Positions 47,821-56,388 of a stretch of 64,000 nucleotides of DNA are shown piece after piece. The position numbers and the translations under genes are program-made. The notes below the pieces were generated by a model, which saw nothing but the letters and a program-made list of their open reading frames with translations, did not search any database and was not told the origin of the DNA. Position 1 is the stretch's first letter. Each line of letters starts with the position of its first letter. The DNA comes from Chloroflexota bacterium (GTDB lineage Bacteria > Chloroflexota > Anaerolineae > Anaerolineales > Villigracilaceae). The stretch is taken from positions 1-64,000 of the forward strand of contig JAKOVF010000146.1 of the NCBI GenBank assembly GCA_029782225.1, in the 5' to 3' direction.

Positions 47821-49284
47821 CTATTTTCTGATCAGCACAATCGAAATTTCATCGCTGAATGCAGTCATCCATCCCCCAGCCTCAAGTTCCTTGACCAAAG
47901 GCTGGTCCGGCTCAAGCAGGACAACATTAACGTTTCGTTCATCCAGCGACGAGATGCCCTGGGCCGTTCCCCGGACAATGCTTTGCCATTCTGAGATGAG
48001 CTCATTTCCATAGAGGTCCGCGCGGCCGTCAATGTACACGGGATATTCAGGCAAGGTCCAGGTCAGGTAGCCGCCCCAGTTGTAGGAGTTAAAGAGCTGC
48101 CCCTCGGGGCGATTCATTTGAATCCACTGCACGGCTGCCAAAGGATACTCCTTGTTTACCTTGTCAGAAGTGGATAGCCATGCCAGCCTGACGATGGAGA
48201 TCGTCAACAGCAGCACGAGAATAAATGAATTCAGTAGAGCGGCAATGCGAGGGTTTATTTCCTGAGAGGACACCTTGATCTTCTCTAGCTGCCATGTGGA
48301 TAGCAGTTCCTCCAAGGCAGTGTTTGCCCAGGAGGCAAGGATCGGTGCCGCAATAATCGCGAAGGGGGCAATATTCCGCTGCGAAACAAAGGTCAGGTAG
48401 GCAAAGCCGATAAGTTTTAGCAGCGTAGCCCAACTTCGTTGTTTGCCGGATAAGCTGCCAGTGATAATTAGAAGGAATATTATCCACAGCAGGGGATGAA
48501 AACTGATTTGATGAAAATCAGGCGACTGCCATTCCTGTATTTGCATGGAAACATCTACCGTGTGGAAAGGTAGTTTCCAGATGGCGAGTCCATTCGGGTT
48601 CAAGCCAATGGCAAGTGCGCCGACAATTGTCCACAGGAGAAGCGAGCGGATATCCTTCCATTTTTCGGTGTTCCGCAGGTCCTTCGTAAAGAGCATATCC
48701 ATGACGCTTCCGATGATATAAGCAATCAATAATAAAAATGCCCAGATCCAGCCGCCGTGAAGATTCACCCACAGAACAAATAATGGCACCAGCATCCAGA
48801 GTTTGCGGAATCTGCCTTGACGATGGTCATCGAGCAACTTGTCCAGCAAAGCCAGCAGAAAAAACGAGAACAGTTGCGGGCGCGGACTCCAGATCGGCGC
48901 GGCGGTGAGAACTGCCAGCAAGATGATTGCACTATTGAGGAGAGGGTTTCCTGTGAGGCGGCGATAGATCAGCCAAAATGTGACTCCGCCCATGAGTGCG
49001 ACAAACAATGCAATCCCGAAAAATCCTGCAAGACGATAGATCAGATAGAAAATGATCTCAGCCAGCCAGAAGGCATTGACCCAGGGAACGCCTGTCCGTG
49101 TAAAACTGAACGGGTCTGTAAGTAGAATCCTTTTTTCTTCCCACATGACTTGTCCGGCGCGCAGGTGCCACCACATGTCCGCATCCGCCGGGGTGCGGCT
49201 GAGGAGGAAGAACGTGAGGGCAAACGTGAGCAGCCCCACAAAAACTGACATTTGCCCTAAAAGATTCGTCTTTGCATGGTTCAT
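47821..49284 (-). CDS. Polytopic membrane protein, GT-C-like
   Basis: A 487-residue protein with 10-11 membrane helices. TPADADMWWHLRAGQVMWEE near 30-49 is the external loop with Asp residues, and FNSYNWGGYLTWTLPEYPVYIDGRADLYG near 405-433 is a soluble tail often seen in uncharacterised bacterial GT-C-like proteins. ATG 49284 overlaps the upstream stop by four bases. Function is inferred only from architecture and neighbours. Confidence 0.72.
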   Translation of the reverse strand: MNHAKTNLLGQMSVFVGLLTFALTFFLLSRTPADADMWWHLRAGQVMWEEKRILLTDPFSFTRTGVPWVNAFWLAEIIFYLIYRLAGFFGIALFVALMGGVTFWLIYRRLTGNPLLNSAIILLAVLTAAPIWSPRPQLFSFFLLALLDKLLDDHRQGRFRKLWMLVPLFVLWVNLHGGWIWAFLLLIAYIIGSVMDMLFTKDLRNTEKWKDIRSLLLWTIVGALAIGLNPNGLAIWKLPFHTVDVSMQIQEWQSPDFHQISFHPLLWIIFLLIITGSLSGKQRSWATLLKLIGFAYLTFVSQRNIAPFAIIAAPILASWANTALEELLSTWQLEKIKVSSQEINPRIAALLNSFILVLLLTISIVRLAWLSTSDKVNKEYPLAAVQWIQMNRPEGQLFNSYNWGGYLTWTLPEYPVYIDGRADLYGNELISEWQSIVRGTAQGISSLDERNVNVVLLEPDQPLVKELEAGGWMTAFSDEISIVLIRK

Positions 49285-50774
49285 GGCGCGGGCCTCGTGA
49301 ATAGGTAGAGCCTCAGATCACCCATCTTTTCAACGGAGGCAAGCTGAAGATTGTTATCGAGGTATTTCAATTGTGGATGCGTCTCCCCGCTATTTGCCGT
49401 GAATTCATCCATGGATTCCTGGTAAATGATGAACCACACGCGGGACGTGCCCGCTGTCGCGGTTTCCATATCATCCACGGCGCTCAGGCCCAGGATGCGA
49501 ACGGTTGTTGGGGAAAGGGTATCGGTGTCACTGCCGGCCGCGTCCGCGACAAAACTCTGCTTCAAAGAAGGATCGAAATAGAAAGCAGGTAGATAGGACA
49601 ACTTGCTTGAATGGATAATCACATCCCCTGCTTCAAATCTTTCGTTCAATGATCTGTCCAATGCGACAAAGGGGCCATAAGGGAAACCATTGTAGGTCAC
49701 GTGCTGATAAATCCCGATAGCGGCTGAGGCGAAGATAAGCACATACATCGCTGATTGGATCGCGCGGGGGAGTTGGGTTTTTGTCAGAGCCCAGGCGAGC
49801 CAGATGCAAAACATGACATGCGAAGGCAGCAGGGCGCGCTCCACGTAGACCGGGATCCACTGCGAAACGGTCCAAAGAAGCAGCGGCGGGACAAATGCCA
49901 GATAGGCAAACCACAATCCGTGCTGATACTCTGGAAGCCGGCGCCGGATTGCCAGATATGTCTGGTAAACCGCGATGGCGATAATGAGCACTGCGAATGC
50001 GAGTCCGGCCATCAGCCAGAGACCGGACAAAGGCAGATGAGGCAGGAAAAGGAGCAGCAGGGTGAAGAACCGTTCAACGCCAGGTGGTTGAATCCAGAAG
50101 TGCTGCTCAACCTTTCCGAGTTGCGCGGGGAGCTGAATTAGCCACGGGGAGTAGATGCCTGTTGCGGCGAATCCGGCCAGGGTCATGGCCCGAAGCGTTT
50201 TCCAATCTCTTTGAAAAAGTGGAATGAGAGCGAGGGGGATCAAATAGAACGCGGCAAGGTTATGGGTGTACTGGGCCAGCGCGGCCGAGACTGCGAACAG
50301 AATCCATTTTCTTTTGATGAAGGCGAGGATCGCGAGGGCAATCCAGAGCGCCAGAAAAATGTACATGCGGATTTCTTGCGCATAATGGACTTGAAAAGGC
50401 AAAGTCGCTGCGAAGAGGGCGGCAACCGAAGCTGAGGTTTCATCAAAGAACTGTCTTGCGATGAAGTAAACCAGTACAACGACCGCAAGTCCTGCGATCA
50501 AAGATAGCGCCCGTGCAGCGGGAACCGAATCTTTGAAAGCCTGCATCCAACCCCAGAGCAGGAAGTAATACAACGGCGGATGCTCCTCCGCGGCGGTGGA
50601 ATCAGCATCCGTGCTCAGCGTCCCGGAAAGGATGGCGTTCGGGCCTTTTTCTGAAATGAGAAGGGAAAACGCTTCGTCGTACCAGATCGGTCGCGTGGCA
50701 ATTCCAATCAAACGGAGGAGCAATGCCAGGATGAGGATCAGAAAGAGACTTCGGTATTGCACGCGGCGAAGCAT
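49281..50774 (-). CDS. Family 39-like (GT-C) glycosyltransferase
   Basis: A 497-residue membrane protein with about 11 helices. RPIWYDEAFSLLISEKGP near 28-45 carries the DE catalytic motif of GT39/ArnT-type mannosyl- and arabinosyltransferases; HPPLYYFLLWGWM near 66-78 and LPFQVHYAQEIRMY near 124-137 are also typical. It would move a sugar from polyprenyl phosphate to an acceptor on the outer face. First gene of the four-gene run; TAAAAT ends six bases before the ATG, so the mRNA may be leaderless. Confidence 0.83.
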   Translation of the reverse strand: MLRRVQYRSLFLILILALLLRLIGIATRPIWYDEAFSLLISEKGPNAILSGTLSTDADSTAAEEHPPLYYFLLWGWMQAFKDSVPAARALSLIAGLAVVVLVYFIARQFFDETSASVAALFAATLPFQVHYAQEIRMYIFLALWIALAILAFIKRKWILFAVSAALAQYTHNLAAFYLIPLALIPLFQRDWKTLRAMTLAGFAATGIYSPWLIQLPAQLGKVEQHFWIQPPGVERFFTLLLLFLPHLPLSGLWLMAGLAFAVLIIAIAVYQTYLAIRRRLPEYQHGLWFAYLAFVPPLLLWTVSQWIPVYVERALLPSHVMFCIWLAWALTKTQLPRAIQSAMYVLIFASAAIGIYQHVTYNGFPYGPFVALDRSLNERFEAGDVIIHSSKLSYLPAFYFDPSLKQSFVADAAGSDTDTLSPTTVRILGLSAVDDMETATAGTSRVWFIIYQESMDEFTANSGETHPQLKYLDNNLQLASVEKMGDLRLYLFTRPAP

Positions 50775-50780
50775 ATTTTG

Positions 50781-50786
50781 ATTTTA
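50781..50786 (-). promoter_or_regulatory. -10 hexamer placed for a leaderless mRNA (GT-C operon)
   Basis: Minus-strand TAAAAT, then CAAAAT, then ATG 50774, spacing six bases. Without a ribosome-binding site. Confidence 0.5.
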
Positions 50787-50793
50787 AAGCAAA

Positions 50794-50820
50794 GTAGGGC
50801 AGGATACTATCCTGCCCTAC
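50794..50820. repeat. Perfect GTAGGGCAGG palindrome between sigA and the GT-C operon
   Basis: Thirteen-base arms GTAGGGCAGGATA and TATCCTGCCCTAC are exactly complementary around one base. It shares GTAGGG/CCCTAC ends with the elements at 18617, 21625 and 22565. On the minus strand it is followed by TTTGCTTT, so it can also end the sigA transcript. Confidence 0.75.
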
Positions 50821-50837
50821 CATACAGTTTCGTTGTG

Positions 50838-52052
50838 TTACTCACCCAGGTAATCGCGCAATTTGCGGCGAATGGATGGGTGCCGCAGGCGGCTCAGGGC
50901 TTGAGCTTCGATCTGGCGCACACGTTCGCGCGTCACACCCATCTTGCGCCCCACTTCTTCGAGGGTGTAGGCCTGTCCATCGAGCAACCCGTAGCGCAAT
51001 TGCAAAATGCGGACCTCGCGCGGAGGTAGTCCATTCAGCACTTCGCCGAGATGCTCTTTTAGCAGGTTGTAGGTCGCAGTGTCGTCAGGCGGCGGGGCCT
51101 CATCGTCTTCGATGAAGTCGCCAAGCACCGAGTCTTCTTCATCATCGGTCGGCGTCTCGAGCGAAAGCGGACGGCGTGCAACCTGGATCATATTCTCCAC
51201 CTTCTTGGGTGGCACATCCAGAGCAACTGCTAATTCGTCCACGCTCGGCTCACGGCCAAGGCGCTGTGTGAGTTGGTGTTGCACACGCAGCAGCTTGTTG
51301 ATCTGGTCGCCCATGTGCACAGGCACACGGATCGTACGGCCCTGGTCTGCTATGGCGCGGGTCACTGCCTGGCGAATCCACCACGTGGCATAGGTGGAGA
51401 ATTTGTGTCCGCGGCGATAATCGAATTTCTTGGTGGCGCGGATCAAGCCAATATTGCCTTCCTGGATCAGGTCAAGGAATGGAACACCGCGTCCCATATA
51501 TTTCTTTGCAACTGAGATCACGAGGCGGGAGTTGGCGGTAATGAGGTGTTCACGTGCAGCCCAACCGTCCTCAATTAATTTTCGAAGCTCCAGACGACGA
51601 CGCGGAGTGACATTACCGTGGGCAAGCTCCTCACGCGACATACGACCACGCTCGATGCGCTGCGCCAGCGCAACTTCCTCATCGGCGGTCAACAATGGTA
51701 CGCGGCTGACCTCTTTAAGGTACAGCCCGATCGTATCATCGGTATCGATATTGGCCAGATAATCATCGAGAGAAAGATCGGGTTCCGCCTCGACTTCACC
51801 GCTCTCCTCCACAGCCACCAGTTCATCCTCAGTAGGTTCCGGTGTGGCCGCATCCTCGACAAAAGGAATCCCCGCGCTCAAGAGAGCTGAAAAGGCCTCT
51901 TCAAGTTGCTCCACGTCCTGTTCAGCTTCGGGGAAGAAATGCAGGATATCATCCAGCGTGACATACGATTTTTGGCGGCCCAGTTCTATGAGCCGCGCGA
52001 TCGCAGGAAATTCTTCTTCCTCATCCACAATTAATATTTTTTCAACATCCAT
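50838..52052 (-). CDS. sigA: Primary-type RNA polymerase sigma factor
   Basis: A 404-residue group 1/2 sigma-70 factor. Residues 1-95 are an acidic region like 1.1 (ILHFFPEAEQDVEQ). Region 1.2 is DDTIGLYLKEVSRVPLLTADEE near 105; region 2 has NSRLVISVAKKYMGRGVPFL and FSTYATWWIRQAVTRAI (-10 recognition) near 173-230; region 3 REPSVDELAVAL; region 4 YTLEEVGRKMGVTRERVRQIE (-35 recognition helix) near 360-380. The length and full region set fit the housekeeping factor, though paralogs are possible in this phylum. Its -10 specificity agrees with the TATAAT motifs found in the window. Confidence 0.94.
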   Translation of the reverse strand: MDVEKILIVDEEEEFPAIARLIELGRQKSYVTLDDILHFFPEAEQDVEQLEEAFSALLSAGIPFVEDAATPEPTEDELVAVEESGEVEAEPDLSLDDYLANIDTDDTIGLYLKEVSRVPLLTADEEVALAQRIERGRMSREELAHGNVTPRRRLELRKLIEDGWAAREHLITANSRLVISVAKKYMGRGVPFLDLIQEGNIGLIRATKKFDYRRGHKFSTYATWWIRQAVTRAIADQGRTIRVPVHMGDQINKLLRVQHQLTQRLGREPSVDELAVALDVPPKKVENMIQVARRPLSLETPTDDEEDSVLGDFIEDDEAPPPDDTATYNLLKEHLGEVLNGLPPREVRILQLRYGLLDGQAYTLEEVGRKMGVTRERVRQIEAQALSRLRHPSIRRKLRDYLGE

Positions 52053-52127
52053 TTACACATCCAAATCTGTAGGTTATATCCAGAATACACTTTTTTAGAG
52101 TGAAAATCAATACTGTTTCGACGTTCA

Positions 52128-52161
52128 GACGCTTTGTAATGTTTCTGCATTACAAAGCGTC
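52128..52161. terminator. Long perfect hairpin between the DUF4340 gene and sigA
   Basis: GACGCTTTGTAATG pairs exactly with CATTACAAAGCGTC around six bases. It lies 41 bases after the DUF4340 stop and upstream of sigA. It lacks a T run, so it may be a transcription-end or processing hairpin. Confidence 0.6.
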
Positions 52162-52201
52162 TTCTCATCCTACTTTCAGATTGGTCAGGTTTAAAACAAC
52201 C

Positions 52202-52915
52202 TTAAGGGGTTGGAGTTACGGTTAATTCAGGCCTATTGGTTGACGTCGGGTTGGGTGTCTCTGTAGGAGGCAGTGCCGTCGGCGTCGGCGTGCTCAAATA
52301 TGGGGGAGACTGCACCAGCGTGAGCAGGCTATCTATCCCATCGAGGGAGACAATCATCATTTTCTGATTATCTAGGCGGACATAATAGCCGTTATTGGTC
52401 GGCGTCTTATCTCCAACTTCCAATACGTGGACACTCCCACCCGTGAACCTTACTGTGATTGTATAGGCAGGTTTATCAAGTCCGAAGATATCCGGCGCAC
52501 CATTGACCTGGCTGTTGAGAATGCGCAGTGTGGTGACGGATGTAGCCGCCGCTTCCACCGACCCCTGGTCTGCTGCCGCGGCTTCAGGCAGCTCCAAAGC
52601 CCAGGCATTGGCCGAGTTGCGCGCGACCCTCACTGAATTGCCCTCCGCAGGCTTGACCTCAATGCTGGTTGGCCGGCCATCCTGATCGGTAAAAACATAG
52701 CTGACGCTCGACGTTGGCGTGCCGTTTGCATCAGGCGTTGCCGGTCTCTTGTTCAGCCAGACGGCAAACCCGATCAATCCTGCCAGCACAAGGACTGTGA
52801 TCCACGTGCCGGCACCGATGACCGGTTTCGCCGGTCGCGAGGGCATCGGCGTTGGTGTAGATTTCGCAGATCGGGTCGTCCGCGGCTTTGTTGAACGCGT
52901 TGTCTTGGGAGCCAT
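52202..52915 (-). CDS. DUF4340 protein of a Gld-like ABC module
   Basis: A 237-residue protein with a basic, Thr/Pro-rich start, one membrane helix (about 36-55), an external DUF4340 domain (SVSYVFTDQDGRPTSIEV, NAWALELPE, LRILNSQVNGAPDIFGLDKPAYTITV, VGDKTPTNNGYYVRLD) and a Pro/Thr-rich tail. DUF4340 proteins usually accompany the GldG/ABC-auxiliary protein and are thought to act at the cell surface. It follows gldG-like by 4 bases and is last in the operon. Confidence 0.85.
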   Translation of the reverse strand: MAPKTTRSTKPRTTRSAKSTPTPMPSRPAKPVIGAGTWITVLVLAGLIGFAVWLNKRPATPDANGTPTSSVSYVFTDQDGRPTSIEVKPAEGNSVRVARNSANAWALELPEAAAADQGSVEAAATSVTTLRILNSQVNGAPDIFGLDKPAYTITVRFTGGSVHVLEVGDKTPTNNGYYVRLDNQKMMIVSLDGIDSLLTLVQSPPYLSTPTPTALPPTETPNPTSTNRPELTVTPTP

Positions 52916-52919
52916 AGGC

Positions 52920-54515
52920 CTAGCCTCTCCTGCGTCGCGCGATCCACGAAGAAATGCCAGCGACGACCACGAGGCCCGGCAGGATGAATATCAAGCCGAT
53001 GCCGATCGCGGCCATCCCCAAAGAGGTAGGTGGCATGAACGTACGAGCGACCGGCTGGCGCGGGGTGATATTGATAATATTCTCCTGCTCTGCGGCCCAG
53101 TCCACTGAGTTGATAAAGATGTTGCCATTGCCATACGCATCGAACGCCTTATCCGTTGCAAAGACAGAGTTCCCAAAGACCACGACGCGTCCTTTCGTTG
53201 CGGAGTTCTCGCCGGCTGCGGCCAGGGTGAGAGGACCAAGGATGTCCGTCTTAGGATCATATTGAGGCGTTTCGTTGGCTACCAGGTTTGTCTCGCCCCA
53301 GGACTGTTCCGTTGTCAGGATAATGGCTGTATCGGTAACATTTTGTTTCGTCGCGTCAATGGTGATGCTGCGCGCCTGGGGCAGGATCACAATGTAATTC
53401 TGCGTCAGGTTCTGTGTGATCGGATGCGTGCTGCTATACTGGGACGACACCGCCTGGAACGGATTCTGCGTATTGACCAGATCGATCACTACATCCTTAT
53501 CGAGCGTAATGCCCCAGTCGTTTGTGAGATATTCAGCCAATGGGTCCGGGGAGGTACCGAAGTCTGTGAATTGGATGGGGTCTTCAAGGACCACAAGCGA
53601 GCCGCCGCCATCCACATATTTCTTGAGGAGAGTTGTCTCCTGGTCAGTGATGGGCTTCTTCGGACCTGCAATAATGATCGCCAGGGCGTCATCCGGTATT
53701 TTATTCGTCTGCGCGAGGTTGAGTGCATTGACCGTATAATTTTTGGATTCCAGCGTGCTTTTTGCGGTTGAGAAACTTGTATCACCGGAGGTCAGGCCTG
53801 GTTCGCCGTGTCCTTGCAGGAAGTACACTACGCGACTGCCCGGGCTGACCAGCCGAATGAGAGTGCGCGTCAATTCGGTTTCGCTGGCAGACGCGGCGAT
53901 TTCCTTCTGGCTTCCCATGGTCAGCATAATCTTGCCGTCCCCGGTGACGCCTGCCTGCCGCGCTGCCACCGGGTTCGTATCCGGGTCAACGAACTCATAG
54001 GTGAATTTGCCCTGGCTATTCTTTTGAAATTTCTTCAATAGTTCATCTGCAGTGTCTTTCGGCAGATTGGCGGAATAGAACGCAGTGGCGTGAACCTTAT
54101 CCGGCAGAGTAGCCAAAGCCTGCAGGGTTTCAGGCGCAAGCGTATTGGATTTGTCTTCAGTCAAGTCCCAGCTTTTGGGATTCTTGAAAGCCAGGTAGTT
54201 CGCGACGATCAGAATACCGACAAATGCCAGGGATAGGATCAGCGCATTTGAACCGTAGCGGGCCTGACGCCCGGAGATGAGGCGGCGGACTCTATCCGGA
54301 ACGAGGAGCGCGTAAGCGGCCAATCCAACCACAACCAGCCCGATGCTGATTTCGAGGGCAATGTTCCACACATTGGCCTTGGTGGGCGTGAAGATCCCCA
54401 GTCCCTGCGCACCCTTGAATAGTCCGAGCACGACGCTCGCGACACACGCCACGGATGCTACGATCAGCGCAACAAAGGCGTATTTTGCCGCGCTGGTTTT
54501 CTGATTCTTAGCCAT
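52920..54515 (-). CDS. GldG-like ABC transporter auxiliary protein
   Basis: A 531-residue protein: three N-terminal membrane helices (about 10-95), a long external domain (TLPDKVHATAFYSANLPK, YEFVDPDTNPVAARQAGV, GSRVVYFLQGHGEPGL, GGGSLVVLEDP) and a C-terminal membrane helix (about 500-520). This is the GldG/ABC-2 auxiliary architecture, related to IFT52-like folds. It is encoded between the permease and the DUF4340 protein. ATG 54515 overlaps the permease stop (TAATG) and has GAGGTGG before it. Confidence 0.87.
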   Translation of the reverse strand: MAKNQKTSAAKYAFVALIVASVACVASVVLGLFKGAQGLGIFTPTKANVWNIALEISIGLVVVGLAAYALLVPDRVRRLISGRQARYGSNALILSLAFVGILIVANYLAFKNPKSWDLTEDKSNTLAPETLQALATLPDKVHATAFYSANLPKDTADELLKKFQKNSQGKFTYEFVDPDTNPVAARQAGVTGDGKIMLTMGSQKEIAASASETELTRTLIRLVSPGSRVVYFLQGHGEPGLTSGDTSFSTAKSTLESKNYTVNALNLAQTNKIPDDALAIIIAGPKKPITDQETTLLKKYVDGGGSLVVLEDPIQFTDFGTSPDPLAEYLTNDWGITLDKDVVIDLVNTQNPFQAVSSQYSSTHPITQNLTQNYIVILPQARSITIDATKQNVTDTAIILTTEQSWGETNLVANETPQYDPKTDILGPLTLAAAGENSATKGRVVVFGNSVFATDKAFDAYGNGNIFINSVDWAAEQENIINITPRQPVARTFMPPTSLGMAAIGIGLIFILPGLVVVAGISSWIARRRRG

Positions 54516-55261
54516 TAGCGCCACCTCCGCATCTCAACCGCCCGTGTGCCAACAAACAAACCCAGCGCTGTGAGGCTGATGAAATAAACAATATCGCCAA
54601 GCTCAATACTGCCCCTGTTCATGGTGTCTGCAAAATGCGATGACATACTCAGATATTTGAGTACATCTCCGCCGTTTTGGATGTAGTTGGCGGGTATGCC
54701 CACCATGAACCACAGGAAAAAGAAGATCAGAAAGGTCACGCCCAGTGCAGCGATCTGATTGGTGAACATAGCTGAAACGCCGACGCCAAGGGCGAGCAGC
54801 GCAGCGACCACGAGGATCACGCCCAGATAGGCGGAGATCATCACCTTCTGATCAATGCCCGGGTTGACGAGATTCTGCAGGATCAGGGGATACACGATTG
54901 TGAAGGCCAGCAGGGTCAGCATAAAGAGCATGGAACCCAGCCACTTGCCTACCACCAGTTCTCCATCGCGGAGAGGGGCGGTAAGCAAAAGCTCGAGCGT
55001 GCCCATGCGTGCCTCATCTGATAGCAGGCGCATGGTCAGAGCCGGCGTCAGGAAAACAGCAAGGAATGCAAACAGCCAGGTGAACGGCGTAACGTCTGGA
55101 GGCGTGCCGCCGCCGAAGACCGCCTGCTGGTTGGTCGCCAGTAGAACGACGAAAAAGTAAAGGCCCAGCAGAAACAGGATGATGAAACCCACCACATACG
55201 CCAATGGGCTGGCAAAGTAATGATCGTATTCGCGTTTTGCGATAATCCAGATGTTTCTCAT
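54515..55261 (-). CDS. ABC-2 type permease (GldF-like)
   Basis: A 248-residue permease with six membrane helices. IWIIAKREYDHYFASPLAYVVG at the start and MRLLSDEARMGTLELLLTAPLRD near 78-100 are characteristic of GldF/CcmB-like ABC-2 proteins. It pairs with the ATPase at 55258, which overlaps it by four bases. What it exports is unknown; Gld homologues are linked to gliding in Bacteroidetes but the module is widespread in non-gliders. Confidence 0.9.
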   Translation of the reverse strand: MRNIWIIAKREYDHYFASPLAYVVGFIILFLLGLYFFVVLLATNQQAVFGGGTPPDVTPFTWLFAFLAVFLTPALTMRLLSDEARMGTLELLLTAPLRDGELVVGKWLGSMLFMLTLLAFTIVYPLILQNLVNPGIDQKVMISAYLGVILVVAALLALGVGVSAMFTNQIAALGVTFLIFFFLWFMVGIPANYIQNGGDVLKYLSMSSHFADTMNRGSIELGDIVYFISLTALGLFVGTRAVEMRRWR

Positions 55262-56196
55262 TCTGACCTCTGCTTGTCTGTAGACTCCGTACCTGTAAGC
55301 TCGAGGAAGATTTCCTCCAGGCTCAGGCCCACAGGGCGAAGTTCCAGCAAGTCATACCCTTCCTTAATCACTGTCTTGGCAACTTCAGGCCGAACATCCT
55401 TGCCCGGCGCAAATTCAAATTCAATGGTGCCATCGGCCTTTGCATCGACGTGTTCAACGCCCTTAACCTTCTCGACCACCTTTGCCAGATCATCAGAATC
55501 ACCGCGCACGCGCAGGATAACGCGCTCCGCTCCTACCAGACGTGCCTGCAGATTCTCGGGTGTATCTTCTGCAACGATGAGTCCCTTGTTGATGATCAGG
55601 ACGCGGTCGCACATGTTCTGTGCTTCCGAAAGGATGTGTGTGGAGAGCAGGACGGTGCGTTCCTTGCCGATCTCGCGAATCAGCTTGCGGACATCCACCA
55701 CCTGGCCCGGGTCGAGGCCGATCGTTGGCTCGTCGAGGATCAGCACCTCAGGGCGGTGCAGGAGCGCCTGCGCGAGTCCCACGCGTTGGCGCATGCCTTT
55801 GGAAAGGTTGCCGATAAAGCCGTCCGCTCGATCAGTAAGACCGACCATCTCCAGCGCTTCATCCACGCGTTCGTCCACGCTGGGGATGTGACGCAGGTCA
55901 GCCATGAACTTGAGATAATCGAAGACGGACATATCTGTGTATAGCGGCACGGTTTCAGGCAAATATCCAACGCGTCTGCGAACTTCAATTGACTCGCTCA
56001 CAACGTCATAACCGGCTACGATTGCCTCGCCCTCTGTCGGAGGCATGTAGCCGGTCAGAATCCGCATGGTCGTCGTTTTGCCCGCGCCGTTTGGACCAAG
56101 GAAGCCTACGATTTCACCCTGTTCTGCATCGAAGGTCACGTTGCTGATGGCGCGGCGTACGCCATAGTCCTTGGTGAGGCCATTGACTTTAATCAT
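55258..56196 (-). CDS. ABC transporter ATPase (GldA-like)
   Basis: A 312-residue nucleotide-binding subunit. Walker A is GPNGAGKTT near 34-42, the signature LSKGMRQRVGLAQAL near 130-144, Walker B EVLILDEPTIGLDPGQ near 150-165, and the H-loop LLSTHI near 183. A C-terminal extension of about 90 residues (RVRGDSDDLAKVVEKV onwards) is usual for ABC-2 drug or Gld exporters. GGAGAG precedes ATG. First gene of the four-gene operon. Confidence 0.92.
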   Translation of the reverse strand: MIKVNGLTKDYGVRRAISNVTFDAEQGEIVGFLGPNGAGKTTTMRILTGYMPPTEGEAIVAGYDVVSESIEVRRRVGYLPETVPLYTDMSVFDYLKFMADLRHIPSVDERVDEALEMVGLTDRADGFIGNLSKGMRQRVGLAQALLHRPEVLILDEPTIGLDPGQVVDVRKLIREIGKERTVLLSTHILSEAQNMCDRVLIINKGLIVAEDTPENLQARLVGAERVILRVRGDSDDLAKVVEKVKGVEHVDAKADGTIEFEFAPGKDVRPEVAKTVIKEGYDLLELRPVGLSLEEIFLELTGTESTDKQRSE

Positions 56197-56253
56197 GGAC
56201 TCTCCTTCTCTATTCTATTGGAATGATGGATAAATATGAACTGACGAAACAAA

Positions 56254-56284
56254 CGGCACAGACGCCGCTCAGCGGGCCGTGCCG
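56254..56284 (-). promoter_or_regulatory. Possible attenuator hairpin in the ABC operon leader
   Basis: On the minus strand CGGCAC pairs with GTGCCG, with an inner CCGC/GCGG hairpin, followed by TTTGTTT (56253-56247). It lies between the promoter (56302-56331) and the ABC ATPase start, so it looks like an intrinsic terminator in the leader; it may equally be a palindromic repeat. Confidence 0.4.
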
Positions 56285-56301
56285 AAGGTCTACCGCAGAA
56301 T

Positions 56302-56331
56302 ACTATACAATGAATCGAGAAACAAAGTCAA
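56302..56331 (-). promoter_or_regulatory. Promoter of the Gld-like ABC operon
   Basis: Minus-strand TTGACT (56331-56326) and TATAGT (56307-56302) are separated by 18 bases, a good sigma-A pair. The start of transcription would be about 100 bases before the ABC ATPase ATG. Confidence 0.6.
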
Positions 56332-56376
56332 GCGGGTAAACGTTTTCTAATCTAACGCTAATGTGTATCTCCCGGC

Positions 56377-56382
56377 TATAAT
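56377..56382 (+). promoter_or_regulatory. -10 hexamer placed for a leaderless mRNA (alaX)
   Basis: TATAAT, then CAACAT, then ATG 56389, six-base spacing. No ribosome-binding site is seen. Confidence 0.65.
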
Positions 56383-56388
56383 CAACAT

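Noticed and set aside
52920-56196. Evidence of gliding motility
   Set aside because: Only the ABC-type Gld components are present; they occur in many non-gliding bacteria, so motility is not claimed.
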